A DNA stretch of 64,000 nt from Leeia speluncae (lineage in GTDB: Bacteria; Pseudomonadota; Gammaproteobacteria; Burkholderiales; Leeiaceae): contig NZ_JAJBZT010000001.1 in assembly GCF_020564625.1 (NCBI RefSeq), positions 434,001-498,000 of the forward strand. The letters run 5' to 3'. Made by a program: the position numbers and the translations under genes. Below the pieces are notes generated by a model. That model had not been told where the DNA came from. It saw nothing but the letters and a program-made list of their open reading frames with translations, and searched no databases. Below, in pieces: positions 16,657 to 25,400 of the stretch (position 1 is its first letter; each line of letters begins with the position of its first letter).

Positions 16657-16689
16657 TTTCAAATTTTTCCTGTCTTGCTACCTAACCGG

Positions 16690-17790
16690 CCAAGGTCAGG
16701 CATTCATTTTACTAGCGGCCAAGCTGGTAAAATGGCACATACAAACAACGGGCTGCCAAGCCCAACCACACACTTCGCAAATCGCTCCCACCTTTCGGGA
16801 CACGGTACCTCCGTGCCGCTGCAATTGCAGCTCCCCATACGTTTCGGTCGTATCACGCATGAGTCAAACCCTACTCAGTTAGTCTCCCCCTCTCACTATC
16901 AGTCTGCACGGTGCCACCCGATGCTGTCAGTGAGAGGTTCCCACGTTAGTGACTAGTTACTGCGCAACATAGCGCCACTGTCTCCGCATTCCCCTAGTCT
17001 TTCGACTCCCCGTAGGTTTCCCCGGCGCGATGTTCCAAAGCCGCTCAGGTACTCAGTTCATGCTTCATCGACTACGAACCACGGCTTCATGCCTATGGCT
17101 CTACGTTGCTCCGCACAGCACCCTCTTTGGGGGCCGTTACAGGTTTGAGCTATCCATCGACCCCTGATTTCTCAAGGTGCCAGCTGCGCTAGGTTTCCCC
17201 TTGCAGCCCTGCCGTGTTGCCACGGCCTCAGAAGCCATCCTGTGCGGTACGGGTTGCGCCCTTCCGGTACGCCCCCCGAGTCGGCCTTGCACCGACTTTC
17301 ACATGGTCACAGGTCACAAGGCCATTTCCTGCCTAGTGCCGTTTCCGTGTCGCCCAACATACATTGTTAGCTAAAAAATACGACGTATTTTGATTGGGTC
17401 GAAGACGGGAGTTACACCCGCCAGCGCCCAGCGTAGCCGCACCAGCCCTATTAGAGGCATGCGGCTTCAGCGATTGCTCGATTCCAGATTGGCGATCTGG
17501 AGTCTTCCGGGGTGGCGCCCCGACTGGTCCTTTCGGACGTGTGTGTTTGCAGTTGGCAGCCTGCTTTATAAGTCCTCTCTCATACTTCGAAGACTCATAA
17601 AACAGACTGCCGTGCATGCAATCCTCTCGGGCTTCCCCGAGTGCATCTCTAAATTTTGACTGTCCTGAATATGTATAGCGTCAAAATTCCCATGCTGCGC
17701 ATGGAACATCAATTAGTGTGACTTCGTCACACAAAATCACACTACAACAATCAGGCTTTTAGCCTGATTACTGCATTACATCCTGCTTCA
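16690..17790. ncRNA. Candidate large structured non-coding RNA region upstream of the 272-aa gene
   Basis: About 1.1 kb, visibly G+C-richer than its surroundings, with no credible protein gene. Hairpins are dense: 16705-16734 (12 bp with one G-U in the plus RNA), 16801-16816 (CACGG..CCGTG), 16819-16832 (GCTGCAATTGCAGC), 16889-16937 (CCTCTCACT with AGTGAGAGG), 17279-17297, the CCAGAT..ATCTGG pair near 17485, 17527-17538 (GTCC-TTTC-GGAC), 17627-17642 (CTCGGG-CTTC-CCCGAG), a long pair AATTTTGAC / GTCAAAATT near 17652-17688, CCATGC..GCATGG near 17690-17704, 17717-17733 (GTGTGAC-TTC-GTCACAC) and 17749-17769 (AATCAGGCT-TTT-AGCCTGATT). Read on the minus strand, at least two loops are GAAA tetraloops (17531-17534 and 17000-17003), which favours a minus-strand RNA; the G-U pair favours plus. 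Strand, ends and function are not settled. Confidence 0.45.
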
Positions 17791-17833
17791 TTTGCCTATA
17801 CATCAATACCTAATACAAATTAAGAGTTACATC

Positions 17834-18652
17834 ATGACCGTTGCTAAGTCACTCTCATTACCTATCGCTCGCTCAAAAACAGCAGCGCTCGCTCGCGTTA
17901 TCGACCTGGTTGCCAAGGGATACCATTTTTACTTCTCAGGTCAGTGCCCGGCGGAGCGCCTGCTAACACTCGTTCGCAAACTCCATGAAAAATACGGAGT
18001 TGCATGCTCTCCTGCGCAGCGGTTGATACGAAAACAGCAGGGAAGGGCGAATGCTGCACTGGTGATATTTCTACCAACAGAGAGGATGCTCCTACAGCAG
18101 CCTAATGATGATATATCTGCAGCTACAGAGAACAACTCCCTGGCCAGCATGGATGACAATCCGTCATCCACAAAAGGCACCAACGTAGCAATCTCTGGTG
18201 AGGCGTCTTTAGCATCTAAACGCATGCTGGAAAGTGTGCTGGCTCAGGTGGATGGCAAGCGCCGAATCGAGTGGTTATTGCTGGCTACCAATGGCGCTGG
18301 ATTGGTACATGAAGAGGAGCAACTGCGCGATGTAAAAGGTAAACACCGGCTCATCTTCTGTGGATATGAATTGGTGCGGCACACGACGCGCGGCAAGGCT
18401 GCTTGGACGTTCCGGCGAACTCGAGAGGAGATGACTGACTGGTACACCTTATTGGGTGACCAACTGCGTCGGCAAAGGATGGCGGAAGTGGCGAAGGCGT
18501 TGCAATGTATCGCCCATCAACCTGGGTTCGCCGGTGTGCGTGAGCAAAGTTCGCGCCTATTCGATTTTGCTATTCAGCGCGGCTATCGGAAAGAGGTTCC
18601 TTTTTTGTTCTTCGTTCAGAAGCTCTCACACGGGGATAGGGTGCTTATTTAG
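17834..18652 (+). CDS. Unrecognised 272-aa protein paired with the structured region
   Basis: I cannot assign this to a named family. The start at 17834 (MTVAKSLSLPIARSKTAALA) is preferred to a TTG 42 nt upstream. Three parts are visible: a basic N-terminal domain (1-85; helical, with KLHEKYGVACSPAQRLIRKQ), a polar Ser/Asn/Thr-rich linker (about 93-130), and a C-terminal domain (about 135-272) with RRIEWLLLATNGAGLVHEEE, CGYELVRHTTRGKAAWTFRR, QPGFAGVREQSSRLFDFA and VQKLSHGDRVLI. These read as strongly conserved-type motifs and not as decay. It lies between the hairpin-dense region and a 15-bp hairpin, next to an integrase, so it travels with an island. A nucleic-acid-binding role is inferred from the basic N-terminus and context only. 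Confidence 0.7.
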   Translation: MTVAKSLSLPIARSKTAALARVIDLVAKGYHFYFSGQCPAERLLTLVRKLHEKYGVACSPAQRLIRKQQGRANAALVIFLPTERMLLQQPNDDISAATENNSLASMDDNPSSTKGTNVAISGEASLASKRMLESVLAQVDGKRRIEWLLLATNGAGLVHEEEQLRDVKGKHRLIFCGYELVRHTTRGKAAWTFRRTREEMTDWYTLLGDQLRRQRMAEVAKALQCIAHQPGFAGVREQSSRLFDFAIQRGYRKEVPFLFFVQKLSHGDRVLI

Positions 18653-18678
18653 GGGCGGCAATTAAGGTAAGCAATAGA

Positions 18679-18713
18679 CTAAGCCGAGCTATCTGTTAGA
18701 TAGCTCGGCTTAG
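18679..18713. terminator. 15-bp hairpin closing the 272-aa gene
   Basis: CTAAGCCGAGCTATC (18679-18693), loop TGTTA, GATAGCTCGGCTTAG (18699-18713). The stem is perfect and lies between this gene and the convergent integrase gene. No T-run follows on either side, so it is terminator-like but not classical. Confidence 0.65.
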
Positions 18714-18784
18714 GTTGTTGGGATTCCCGAATGAAGTAGTCACTCGGCGGCGTTGTTATTTTGATAGCAGAATCACATCGCTCG

Positions 18785-20203
18785 TCAGATTGTTCTTTCA
18801 AATGTATCTTCTGAAAGAATTTCATTGATACGATTACCTAACAAATTCCATGCCTCCGATTTTTCTTTCGAATAGTCATGGTGTAGATAATGTCGACGCA
18901 CCTTTGAACCAGTAATTATGTGGTTTTGACATCTATCGATGACATCGAGACTTACTCCAAGCGCTTGCATCATAGTCGCTCCTGTCCGACGCAAATCGTG
19001 TGGAGTCCATTCACCGTTAGCTCCTCTGGATAAAACAAGAGAATTATCAAAAGCGCGTGCCTTGAGTGGTGAATTGCGATTTTTGAAGCAAATTTGTCTA
19101 TCACCGACCTGCTTGCTTACCGTCTTTAGGCAAACATGTGTCGTAACGCCGACAGTATTTTTTGCTGGAAAACACCACTCTCCAGAACCTGTTAACTTAT
19201 GCAACTCGGCAAACTGGTGACGTGCAAAGTTGGAGAGAAATATATAGTGTTCATGTTTCTTGCCCCTTACGCCTTTCACATTTTCTCTAGGTATAAACCA
19301 AACACCGGTCTCAAGATTAACGTGCTCCCAGCGGGCCATTAGTAATTCGCCTATGCGACATAGCGTACCTAGACTAATCCAGAGCGCAAAGCGCGTTTTT
19401 TTGTCTACGGGGCGAGTTGCCAACCGCTTATTTGGAGCACCTTCATAGGCTGAGTCCATTTTCTTGAAAATCTCAGCAAGCTCCCGAATTTCAGCGCCTG
19501 ATAAGACTCTATCACGCTCTTCTTCGTACTCTTCGGGTAATAATTTGCGTATCTCAACAAGGTCACATGGGTTTCCGTCGGTCAGTAATGGCCGCCATGG
19601 TTTACGTTTTTCTGCCCATGCCATCATTTGACTGATGTCTGTAAATGTGGAAACTGCTAAACGCACCACTCCCCGTCCCATTTGTTTCCTAAGAACAGAA
19701 AGAATATCGCTGTGCTGTAATTCACCAAGTACTATCTGACCGATTTGCGGGAGAACATCCTTGGCAAATCGACGACGCAATTCAGCATTACCGTCTTTTC
19801 TTGCAACACCGTCCACAATCCATGAGTTAAACAAATCCTCAACAGTTAAAGAGGCAACTCGCTCTTGCTCGGCTTTGGCGATAGTCGCGGCAACAGCTGC
19901 CTGAGCTTCAATACTCTGAGCTTTTTTGGCTGCGTTTAAATTAATTCCCTGCTGCGCAATGGGTTTTAACCGGTCCCGCTCAACACGTATATCCGCGAGG
20001 CTCTTTTTTGGCCAGGCACCGAGGCGGCAGTCCATCTTTTTACCGCCTTGCGAGTACTCATAGCGGAAAAGAACAGAAATTCCCCGTGTTCCTGCCCGAA
20101 CTTTGCCAACTAGCCCGCCAACCTCGCGAAGGACTCGACCATCATCTGCATCGGATAGGTTCTCAAGTTGCTTAACTGTAATCTTAGAACTATTTTGCCC
20201 CAT
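18785..20203 (-). CDS. int: P4-like tyrosine recombinase (island integrase)
   Basis: A 472-aa site-specific recombinase. The N-terminal DUF4102-like arm-binding domain (LFRYEYSQGGKKMDCRLGAW, SLADIRVERDRLKPIAQQG), the core-binding domain (about 118-215) and the catalytic domain are in order. The residues seen are Arg283 (CRIGELLMARW), the HxxR pair His402/Arg405 (HDLRRTGATMMQ), His428 and the probable nucleophile Tyr439 (RRHYLHHDY). It appears intact. Its start codon lies 143 bp from the tRNA-Pro 3' half at 20347-20391, the usual int-att arrangement for elements that integrate into tRNA 3' ends. It probably catalysed integration of the element to its left. Confidence 0.92.
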   Translation of the reverse strand: MGQNSSKITVKQLENLSDADDGRVLREVGGLVGKVRAGTRGISVLFRYEYSQGGKKMDCRLGAWPKKSLADIRVERDRLKPIAQQGINLNAAKKAQSIEAQAAVAATIAKAEQERVASLTVEDLFNSWIVDGVARKDGNAELRRRFAKDVLPQIGQIVLGELQHSDILSVLRKQMGRGVVRLAVSTFTDISQMMAWAEKRKPWRPLLTDGNPCDLVEIRKLLPEEYEEERDRVLSGAEIRELAEIFKKMDSAYEGAPNKRLATRPVDKKTRFALWISLGTLCRIGELLMARWEHVNLETGVWFIPRENVKGVRGKKHEHYIFLSNFARHQFAELHKLTGSGEWCFPAKNTVGVTTHVCLKTVSKQVGDRQICFKNRNSPLKARAFDNSLVLSRGANGEWTPHDLRRTGATMMQALGVSLDVIDRCQNHIITGSKVRRHYLHHDYSKEKSEAWNLLGNRINEILSEDTFERTI

Positions 20204-20346
20204 TTTTGCCCCATAATCATAACGAGCTGTGGCTAGACATTGCTAGACGACTGTGGATTTAATTATGGCATATTTTCCAATATTTCAATAGGTTGTGTTG
20301 TTTAAAGGAGTGTGTGAAAGTCTAATAACAACTATATTATAATTAA

Positions 20347-20391
20347 ATGGGGTGCAAGGGGTAGGAGGTTCGAATCCTCTCGCTCCGACCA
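20347..20391 (+). other. Attachment-site scar: 3' half of tRNA-Pro (anticodon GGG)
   Basis: The segment begins ATGGGGTGCAAG (anticodon loop with GGG and the 3' anticodon stem), continues through GGAGGTTCGAATCCTCT (T arm) and ends CGCTCCGACCA (acceptor strand, discriminator A, CCA). The matching 5' half (expected acceptor CGGAGCG) is not present to the left, where island DNA starts. This is what remains on the distal side when an element inserts into the tRNA and rebuilds it at its other end. The intact tRNA should lie beyond the left edge of the window. Confidence 0.85.
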
Positions 20392-20408
20392 ATAGTTTCA
20401 AATAATCA

Positions 20409-20433
20409 GGCCACTTTTGAAAGTGGCCTTTTT
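20409..20433 (+). terminator. Terminator downstream of the tRNA-Pro fragment
   Basis: GGCCACTT / AAGTGGCC hairpin (20409-20428) followed by five T. It was presumably the native terminator of the tRNA gene before integration. Confidence 0.8.
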
Positions 20434-20538
20434 GTTATGTATATTTTCCCCCACGATTGTTTCAGATTGAAATCCAATACTGTGTCGAGTGATTGCAACG
20501 CATTTACACATTTCAAATCAAGCTAGACCTCATCTATC

Positions 20539-20559
20539 TCCGTTCTCAATAGATAAACC
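20539..20559 (+). repeat. Right copy of the 21-bp direct repeat
   Basis: Same as 2-22 with one substitution. It lies 148 bp right of the tRNA fragment and upstream of an IS3-family ruin. The sequence between the two copies contains the whole putative island. Confidence 0.5.
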
Positions 20560-20848
20560 CCTGACATCCTGTTCTGACCATAGTAGACGCACTATCTTTT
20601 AATAGTTTGCTGCTTATTGCTGGATTCCAGTGCGTAAACTGATGGTCCTAAGTTAGCTAATTGTGATTGTCTGTGCTGTCGGTTATAAAGCTTTCTATGT
20701 ACTCTTGGATAGGTGCCTCTGTTTCTGCACATGTTTCTTAAGCGTGCTGGCAGGTCAGTTCATTTTTCAAATTTCCCCTAGAAGCTTTTTATTGGCGCAT
20801 TACCTGTACTTTCAAGATGTTCATCGTCGTTATTGACTCACTCATACA

Positions 20849-21080
20849 ATGACCGATGGTTACGACTGTTATCACAATGCGTTAGCAGAACAAATCTAAA
20901 GGAATACTTAAGGGAGAATTCTTACTGTGTCGGGCATTAGATCTATAGCAAGCTTATAAGATGGTTTCCCTGCCGATTCAGATTTATAATGAAGAAAGGC
21001 CGCACAGCCTTGAAATCCAAAACGCCCGATGCAGTACATTGAGCGGTTGTGTGGCAATAAATACTGTCAACCTATTTTAG
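20849..21080 (+). pseudogene. IS3-family transposase (orfB) remnant
   Basis: Fragments of the integrase core are readable in shifting frames: MTDGYDCYHNALAEQI (20849-20896), then after a frameshift KGILKGEFL (20898-20924), YNEERPH (from 20985) and KSKTPDAVH (to about 21039). They match the IS3 family pattern DCYDNAxAERxxGxLKxE and YNxxRPHxxLxxxTPxxVH. TGTCAACCTATTTTAG at 21065-21080 resembles the non-coding 3' end of IS51-group elements. At least two frameshifts and stops make it dead. The rest of the 20.4-21.25 kb gap shows no gene. Confidence 0.75.
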
Positions 21081-21259
21081 AACTCTACAATTTCGTCAAA
21101 TACAAGTTTTCTTTGATTATTGATGAAATCATTCTTCTGTTTGTTCACTTTTCTTTTACTCGCTCATCTACTGAGCAACTGAGTGTGAAATAATTCATTC
21201 GACTTGGTGTCATATCTTTTCAATTTTTCCCTATTAAATTTTTCATTTGAGTGATCTCC

Positions 21260-22477
21260 ATGCGTATTTTACATACCTCTGATTGGCATTTTGGGCAGTC
21301 TTTTATGGGGAAGAACCGTCATGCGGAGCATGAGCAATTGATTGCTTGGTTGTTGCAGCAGGTTGATGTATTAGCGATTGATGCGGTGATTATTGCGGGG
21401 GATATTTTTGATACGGGTGCGCCGCCAAGTTATGCACGCGAACTATATAACCGTTTGATTGTTGGATTACATGAAAAGCAGGTGGGTTTGGTTATCTTGG
21501 GCGGTAACCATGATTCGGTTGCGATGCTGGCTGAAAGTAAACCTTTACTGACTTATCTGAGTACTTCTGTGATACCCGGTGCTTTAGCTTCTATTGATGA
21601 GGAAGTGGTGGTCATCAACAAAAGGGATGGTACGCCAGGTGCGGTTGTTTGTGCGGTGCCTTTTTTGCGCCCGCGTGATGTGCAACAAAGCGAGGATGGG
21701 CAATCTGCTGATGATAAACAGGCTGGATTAATGCTTGCGATAGAGAAGCATTACGATGCTGTGTATCAGGTTGCCTTGGCGGTCAATGCAAAATTGGGTG
21801 GTCGTTTACCGATGATAGCGACGGGGCATCTGACTACTATTGGGGCGAGTGTTAGTGAGTCTGTTCGCGATATTTATGTTGGGTCTTTATCTGCATTTCC
21901 TGCAAGCGGATTTCCTCCGGTTGATTACATCGCGTTAGGGCATATTCATCGTCCGCAGGTGGTAAAACCGCATATTCGCTATTGTGGTTCTCCGATTCCG
22001 CTTAGCTTTGATGAGTTAGGTCATGAAAAGCAAATGCTGTTGGTGTCTTTTGAGCAACCTGGTACTGCCCCGGAGATTCAGCCGGTTTTGATTCCTAATT
22101 TTCAGCCAATGGCGAGTATAAAAGGGGATTTGGCTACGGTTGAAAAAGCGTTAAAGACTAGCGGAAAACACGGGACTCCTGAGCGCCCTGTATGGGTGGA
22201 AGTTGAGGTGGAAACGGATGATTACTTAAGTGATTTGACGTTACGGCTTCAAACTATGGTGGCGGAATTGCCGATTGAAATTTTGCGCATTAAACGGGCG
22301 AGAGGCAATGTCAGCCAAAGTTTAGTAGCAGAACGAAAAGAAACGTTAGCGGAGCTATCTGTTGATGAGGTTTTTTTACGGCGGTTGTCGGTTGAAGTGT
22401 TGGATGAAGATTTGGCTGCCCAATTAACCTTGTGCCATCAGCAAATTGCTAGTGAATTACAGGAGCCGCAAGTATGA
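21260..22477 (+). CDS. sbcD: Exonuclease SbcD (Mre11-like nuclease subunit)
   Basis: A 405-aa calcineurin-like phosphoesterase, the nuclease subunit of SbcCD, which cuts DNA hairpins and blocked ends during replication repair. Metal-ligand motifs are visible: HTSDWHFGQ (near residue 6), AGDIFDTGAPPSYA, GGNHDS, GHLTT and GHIHRPQ. The C-terminal capping domain follows. The ATG at 21260 is chosen over a GTG nine bases upstream because the family begins MRILHTSDWH. It overlaps sbcC by 4 bp (ATGA), so the two subunits are coupled. Confidence 0.95.
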   Translation: MRILHTSDWHFGQSFMGKNRHAEHEQLIAWLLQQVDVLAIDAVIIAGDIFDTGAPPSYARELYNRLIVGLHEKQVGLVILGGNHDSVAMLAESKPLLTYLSTSVIPGALASIDEEVVVINKRDGTPGAVVCAVPFLRPRDVQQSEDGQSADDKQAGLMLAIEKHYDAVYQVALAVNAKLGGRLPMIATGHLTTIGASVSESVRDIYVGSLSAFPASGFPPVDYIALGHIHRPQVVKPHIRYCGSPIPLSFDELGHEKQMLLVSFEQPGTAPEIQPVLIPNFQPMASIKGDLATVEKALKTSGKHGTPERPVWVEVEVETDDYLSDLTLRLQTMVAELPIEILRIKRARGNVSQSLVAERKETLAELSVDEVFLRRLSVEVLDEDLAAQLTLCHQQIASELQEPQV

Positions 22478-25400
22478 AGATATTGAGCTTGCGGTTAAAG
22501 AATTTAAACTCTTTAAAGGATGAGTGGGCCATTGATTTTACGGCTTCTCCATTTAAGGAAAATGGTTTATTTGCGATAACTGGGTCTACGGGGGCAGGAA
22601 AGTCTACTTTGCTGGATGCGATTTGTTTGGCGCTTTACCATGAAACGCCTAGGTTAAAGTCGATTACGGCAAGTAGTAATGAAATTATGACTCGCCATAC
22701 CAACGAGTGTATGGCTGAGGTGACATTTGAAGTAAAAGGCAAAGCTTACCGCGCTTTTTGGAGCCAACGGAAGGCCGCCTCTGGCCGATTACAAGCTGCG
22801 CAAGTGGAGTTGGCTGAAATTGATGGGAAAATTTTAGCTAGCCAGGTGAATGAAAAGAAACGCCTAATTGAAGAAATTACCGGTTTGGATTTTGGTCGGT
22901 TTACGAAATCTATGCTGCTGGCACAAGGTGGATTCGCCGCCTTTTTGAATGCAGATGCAAGCGAGCGGGCTGGCTTGTTAGAAAAGCTTACCGGTACGGA
23001 TGTGTATGGTTTGATTTCGCAAAAGGTGTTCGAGCGACATAAGACGGAAGCGGAAAGTTTACGGACGCTTCGACTGAAGGCTGACATGGTTAGCGTGATG
23101 TCTGAAACGTTGCGCGTAGAGAAAGAAACTCAACTAGCGGATGTTGATAGTGAACTAGCAAAAAAGAAGCAATTAGCAGGCGAGTTACAGGTTAGCTTGC
23201 AATGGTTTGCTGACATCGATGCATTAGCAAATAAGCGGCTAGCTACTGAAACGAGTGTAAATGCACAAAAGCAATTGCTTGTTGCCGCCAAGCCTGAGCT
23301 AGACCGATTAGCCATGCATGCGCCAGCGGCCGACATTGCTATTGTGTTTGAACAGCTTCAACACAGTAAGGCGGCTTGTGGGCATTTACAAGAGAAACAG
23401 CAAGATTTAGCAAAGCAATCGCAACAGCAAAAAGAGCAGTTAGTTAGTTTGACATGGCAAGGGTGGCAGTCAGCGCGTCATTTACAGGCGAGATATTTGC
23501 ACAATCAGGCTGACTTGCAGAATCAGTTAACTGAACTTGATGGTTGGCTATCTGCGCACCCTCATTTTTCCCTTTTGCAAACAGAGTTAGGTGCATGGCA
23601 AGTTAGCTATCAAGGGATAAATGATTTAGCGGCACAAATAGCGAAACAAACTACCCAGATACAGGCTGTTGAAGATGACATTAATAAAGCGTCTGCTAGT
23701 TACCAACTGTTAGTGCAAACGGTGGCTGAACATGCTTCTGCCGTAAACCAAACCCAGGCGATTCTTGCGGAGAAAAGTGAGCAATTGTCTGTGATATTGG
23801 CAGGGGAGTCGATTGCGAATGTCCAAACTGCGTATCAGGCTAAGTTATTGGATAAGCAGCGTTGGGAGAGTCTGATTCAACTAGCTAAGCAGCGGCAGCA
23901 ATTGCTTAGCCAAAAAGAGCAATTGCTTCGTGATGTTGCCTTGAATGAAGCAGATTTCAACCGTGAGCAATCTCTTTTAGATGGGTATTCAAAGCAGGTA
24001 ATGTCACTGACAGAGCAAGTTGCTGATAAACAGCAGTTGCTAGTGCAAGCGCAGTTGATTCGCAGTCTTGAGTCGCACCGCGCACATTTAAAGGCCGGCG
24101 AGGAATGCCCTCTATGTGGGGCTACTTCGCACCCATTCGTCACGGCGTACCAAACTGATCAGGCACCGGAAGTGGAAAGCCGTTTAACCGCTTTGCAAGC
24201 CGAGTTAGTTGAGCTAAGTGAACAGAAGAGTGCTTGTCAGGCAAGACTGGCTGCCTTACAGGAGCGTTTGCAGTCTCAGGTGCAACAAAGAGAACAGATT
24301 TCTGCTGACGAACAGGCGCAAGCTGGCGAGTGGTTGTTAGTGGCTGGCTATTTGCTGGTGGCAGATGATGCATGGCAAGAGAAGACAACGCTGGATGCAT
24401 TGTTTACTGCATTTATGGATGTGCTAAATAAGATGCAGACTGTTGTGCAATTAGCACTAAGTGTTGACGCCGAGATTCAGTCTTTCAAACAAGCGTTTGA
24501 TGCAGCGAATATCCAACTGAATGAACAGCAGTTTGCGGTGCAGATTGCGCAGCAGCACATAGCACATTTACACCTGCAGCTTTCAGAATTACAGGTATCG
24601 CAAAGAGAAAGCGCTCAACAACACCTTCAACTACAGGAACAGCTGATTGCCAAGATTGTTGCGGCAGGCTTTGTGCTTGATTTGCCTTTAGATGAGTGGC
24701 TGCCAGCAAGAATGAATGATCTGGCATTGTGGACGGCACAGCAGACTAAGGCGCAACAGTTTCGGCAGCAGTTAACCGCGCTGGAACTTACGCTGGCGAC
24801 GTGTAATCCGTTGGTAGAAAGTTGGCAGCAAAAATGGCATGCATTCGCGATGTCTGATGATGCGATGCCGACGATTGATACTGCCGGCGAGTTGCCGCAG
24901 TTAACCTTGGCGCTTCAACAGGTATCTTCTTTACAAGCGAACTATCAGGCAACGATGGCTCAGTTAGCAATGGGGGAATCTCTGATTATTGAGGCACAAA
25001 CCAACGTGACCCAGTTGGCTGAGCGGTGGGCAGACACGTTATCAAGTAGCCCATTTGCTGATGAGGATGCATTTTTAGCGGCTCGTTTGACCGATGAATT
25101 GGTGGCACAACTTACACTACAAGCAAAACGCTTAAACGATGGCTTACTGACGGCTGAAGCATTATTGGCGGATATTGTTCTGCAGCAAGAGACTTTGCTT
25201 GCGAAGTCGCTTACCGACATGCCTAAAGAAGACGTGCTAGCAAGATGGCAGACGACTGAGCAAGATAAAGAACGTTTGACAGGAGAGATGGCGACGTTGA
25301 AAGCATTGTTAGCAGCAGATGTGTCTGCTAGAGCGCAATTTGCGGAACAGATGGTGGCGATCGCTTCTCAAGAAAAGACGTGTGATCTCTGGGCTAGATT

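Noticed and set aside
16453-16662. A 69-codon minus-strand frame
   Set aside because: It passes through the 11-bp GC hairpin at 16610-16637, has no ribosome-binding site and no family resemblance.
16642-17374. Plus-strand frames at 16642-16956 and 17177-17374
   Set aside because: Non-canonical starts or no ribosome-binding site, Pro/Ser/Thr/His-rich composition and overlap with inverted repeats. They look like chance frames in a G+C-rich non-coding region.
17333-17617. A 94-codon minus-strand frame within the hairpin-dense region
   Set aside because: It runs through several stable hairpins, has low-complexity composition, no ribosome-binding site, and no recognisable domain. It is better explained as a shadow of the structured region.
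17396-17700. Possible rRNA or group II intron fragment, because of the dense stems
   Set aside because: No conserved 16S/23S segments were recognised, no intron domain V, and the adjacent protein is not a reverse transcriptase.
20347-20391. Calling this a functional tRNA-Pro
   Set aside because: Only the 3' half is present; the D arm and 5' acceptor strand are replaced by AT-rich island DNA.
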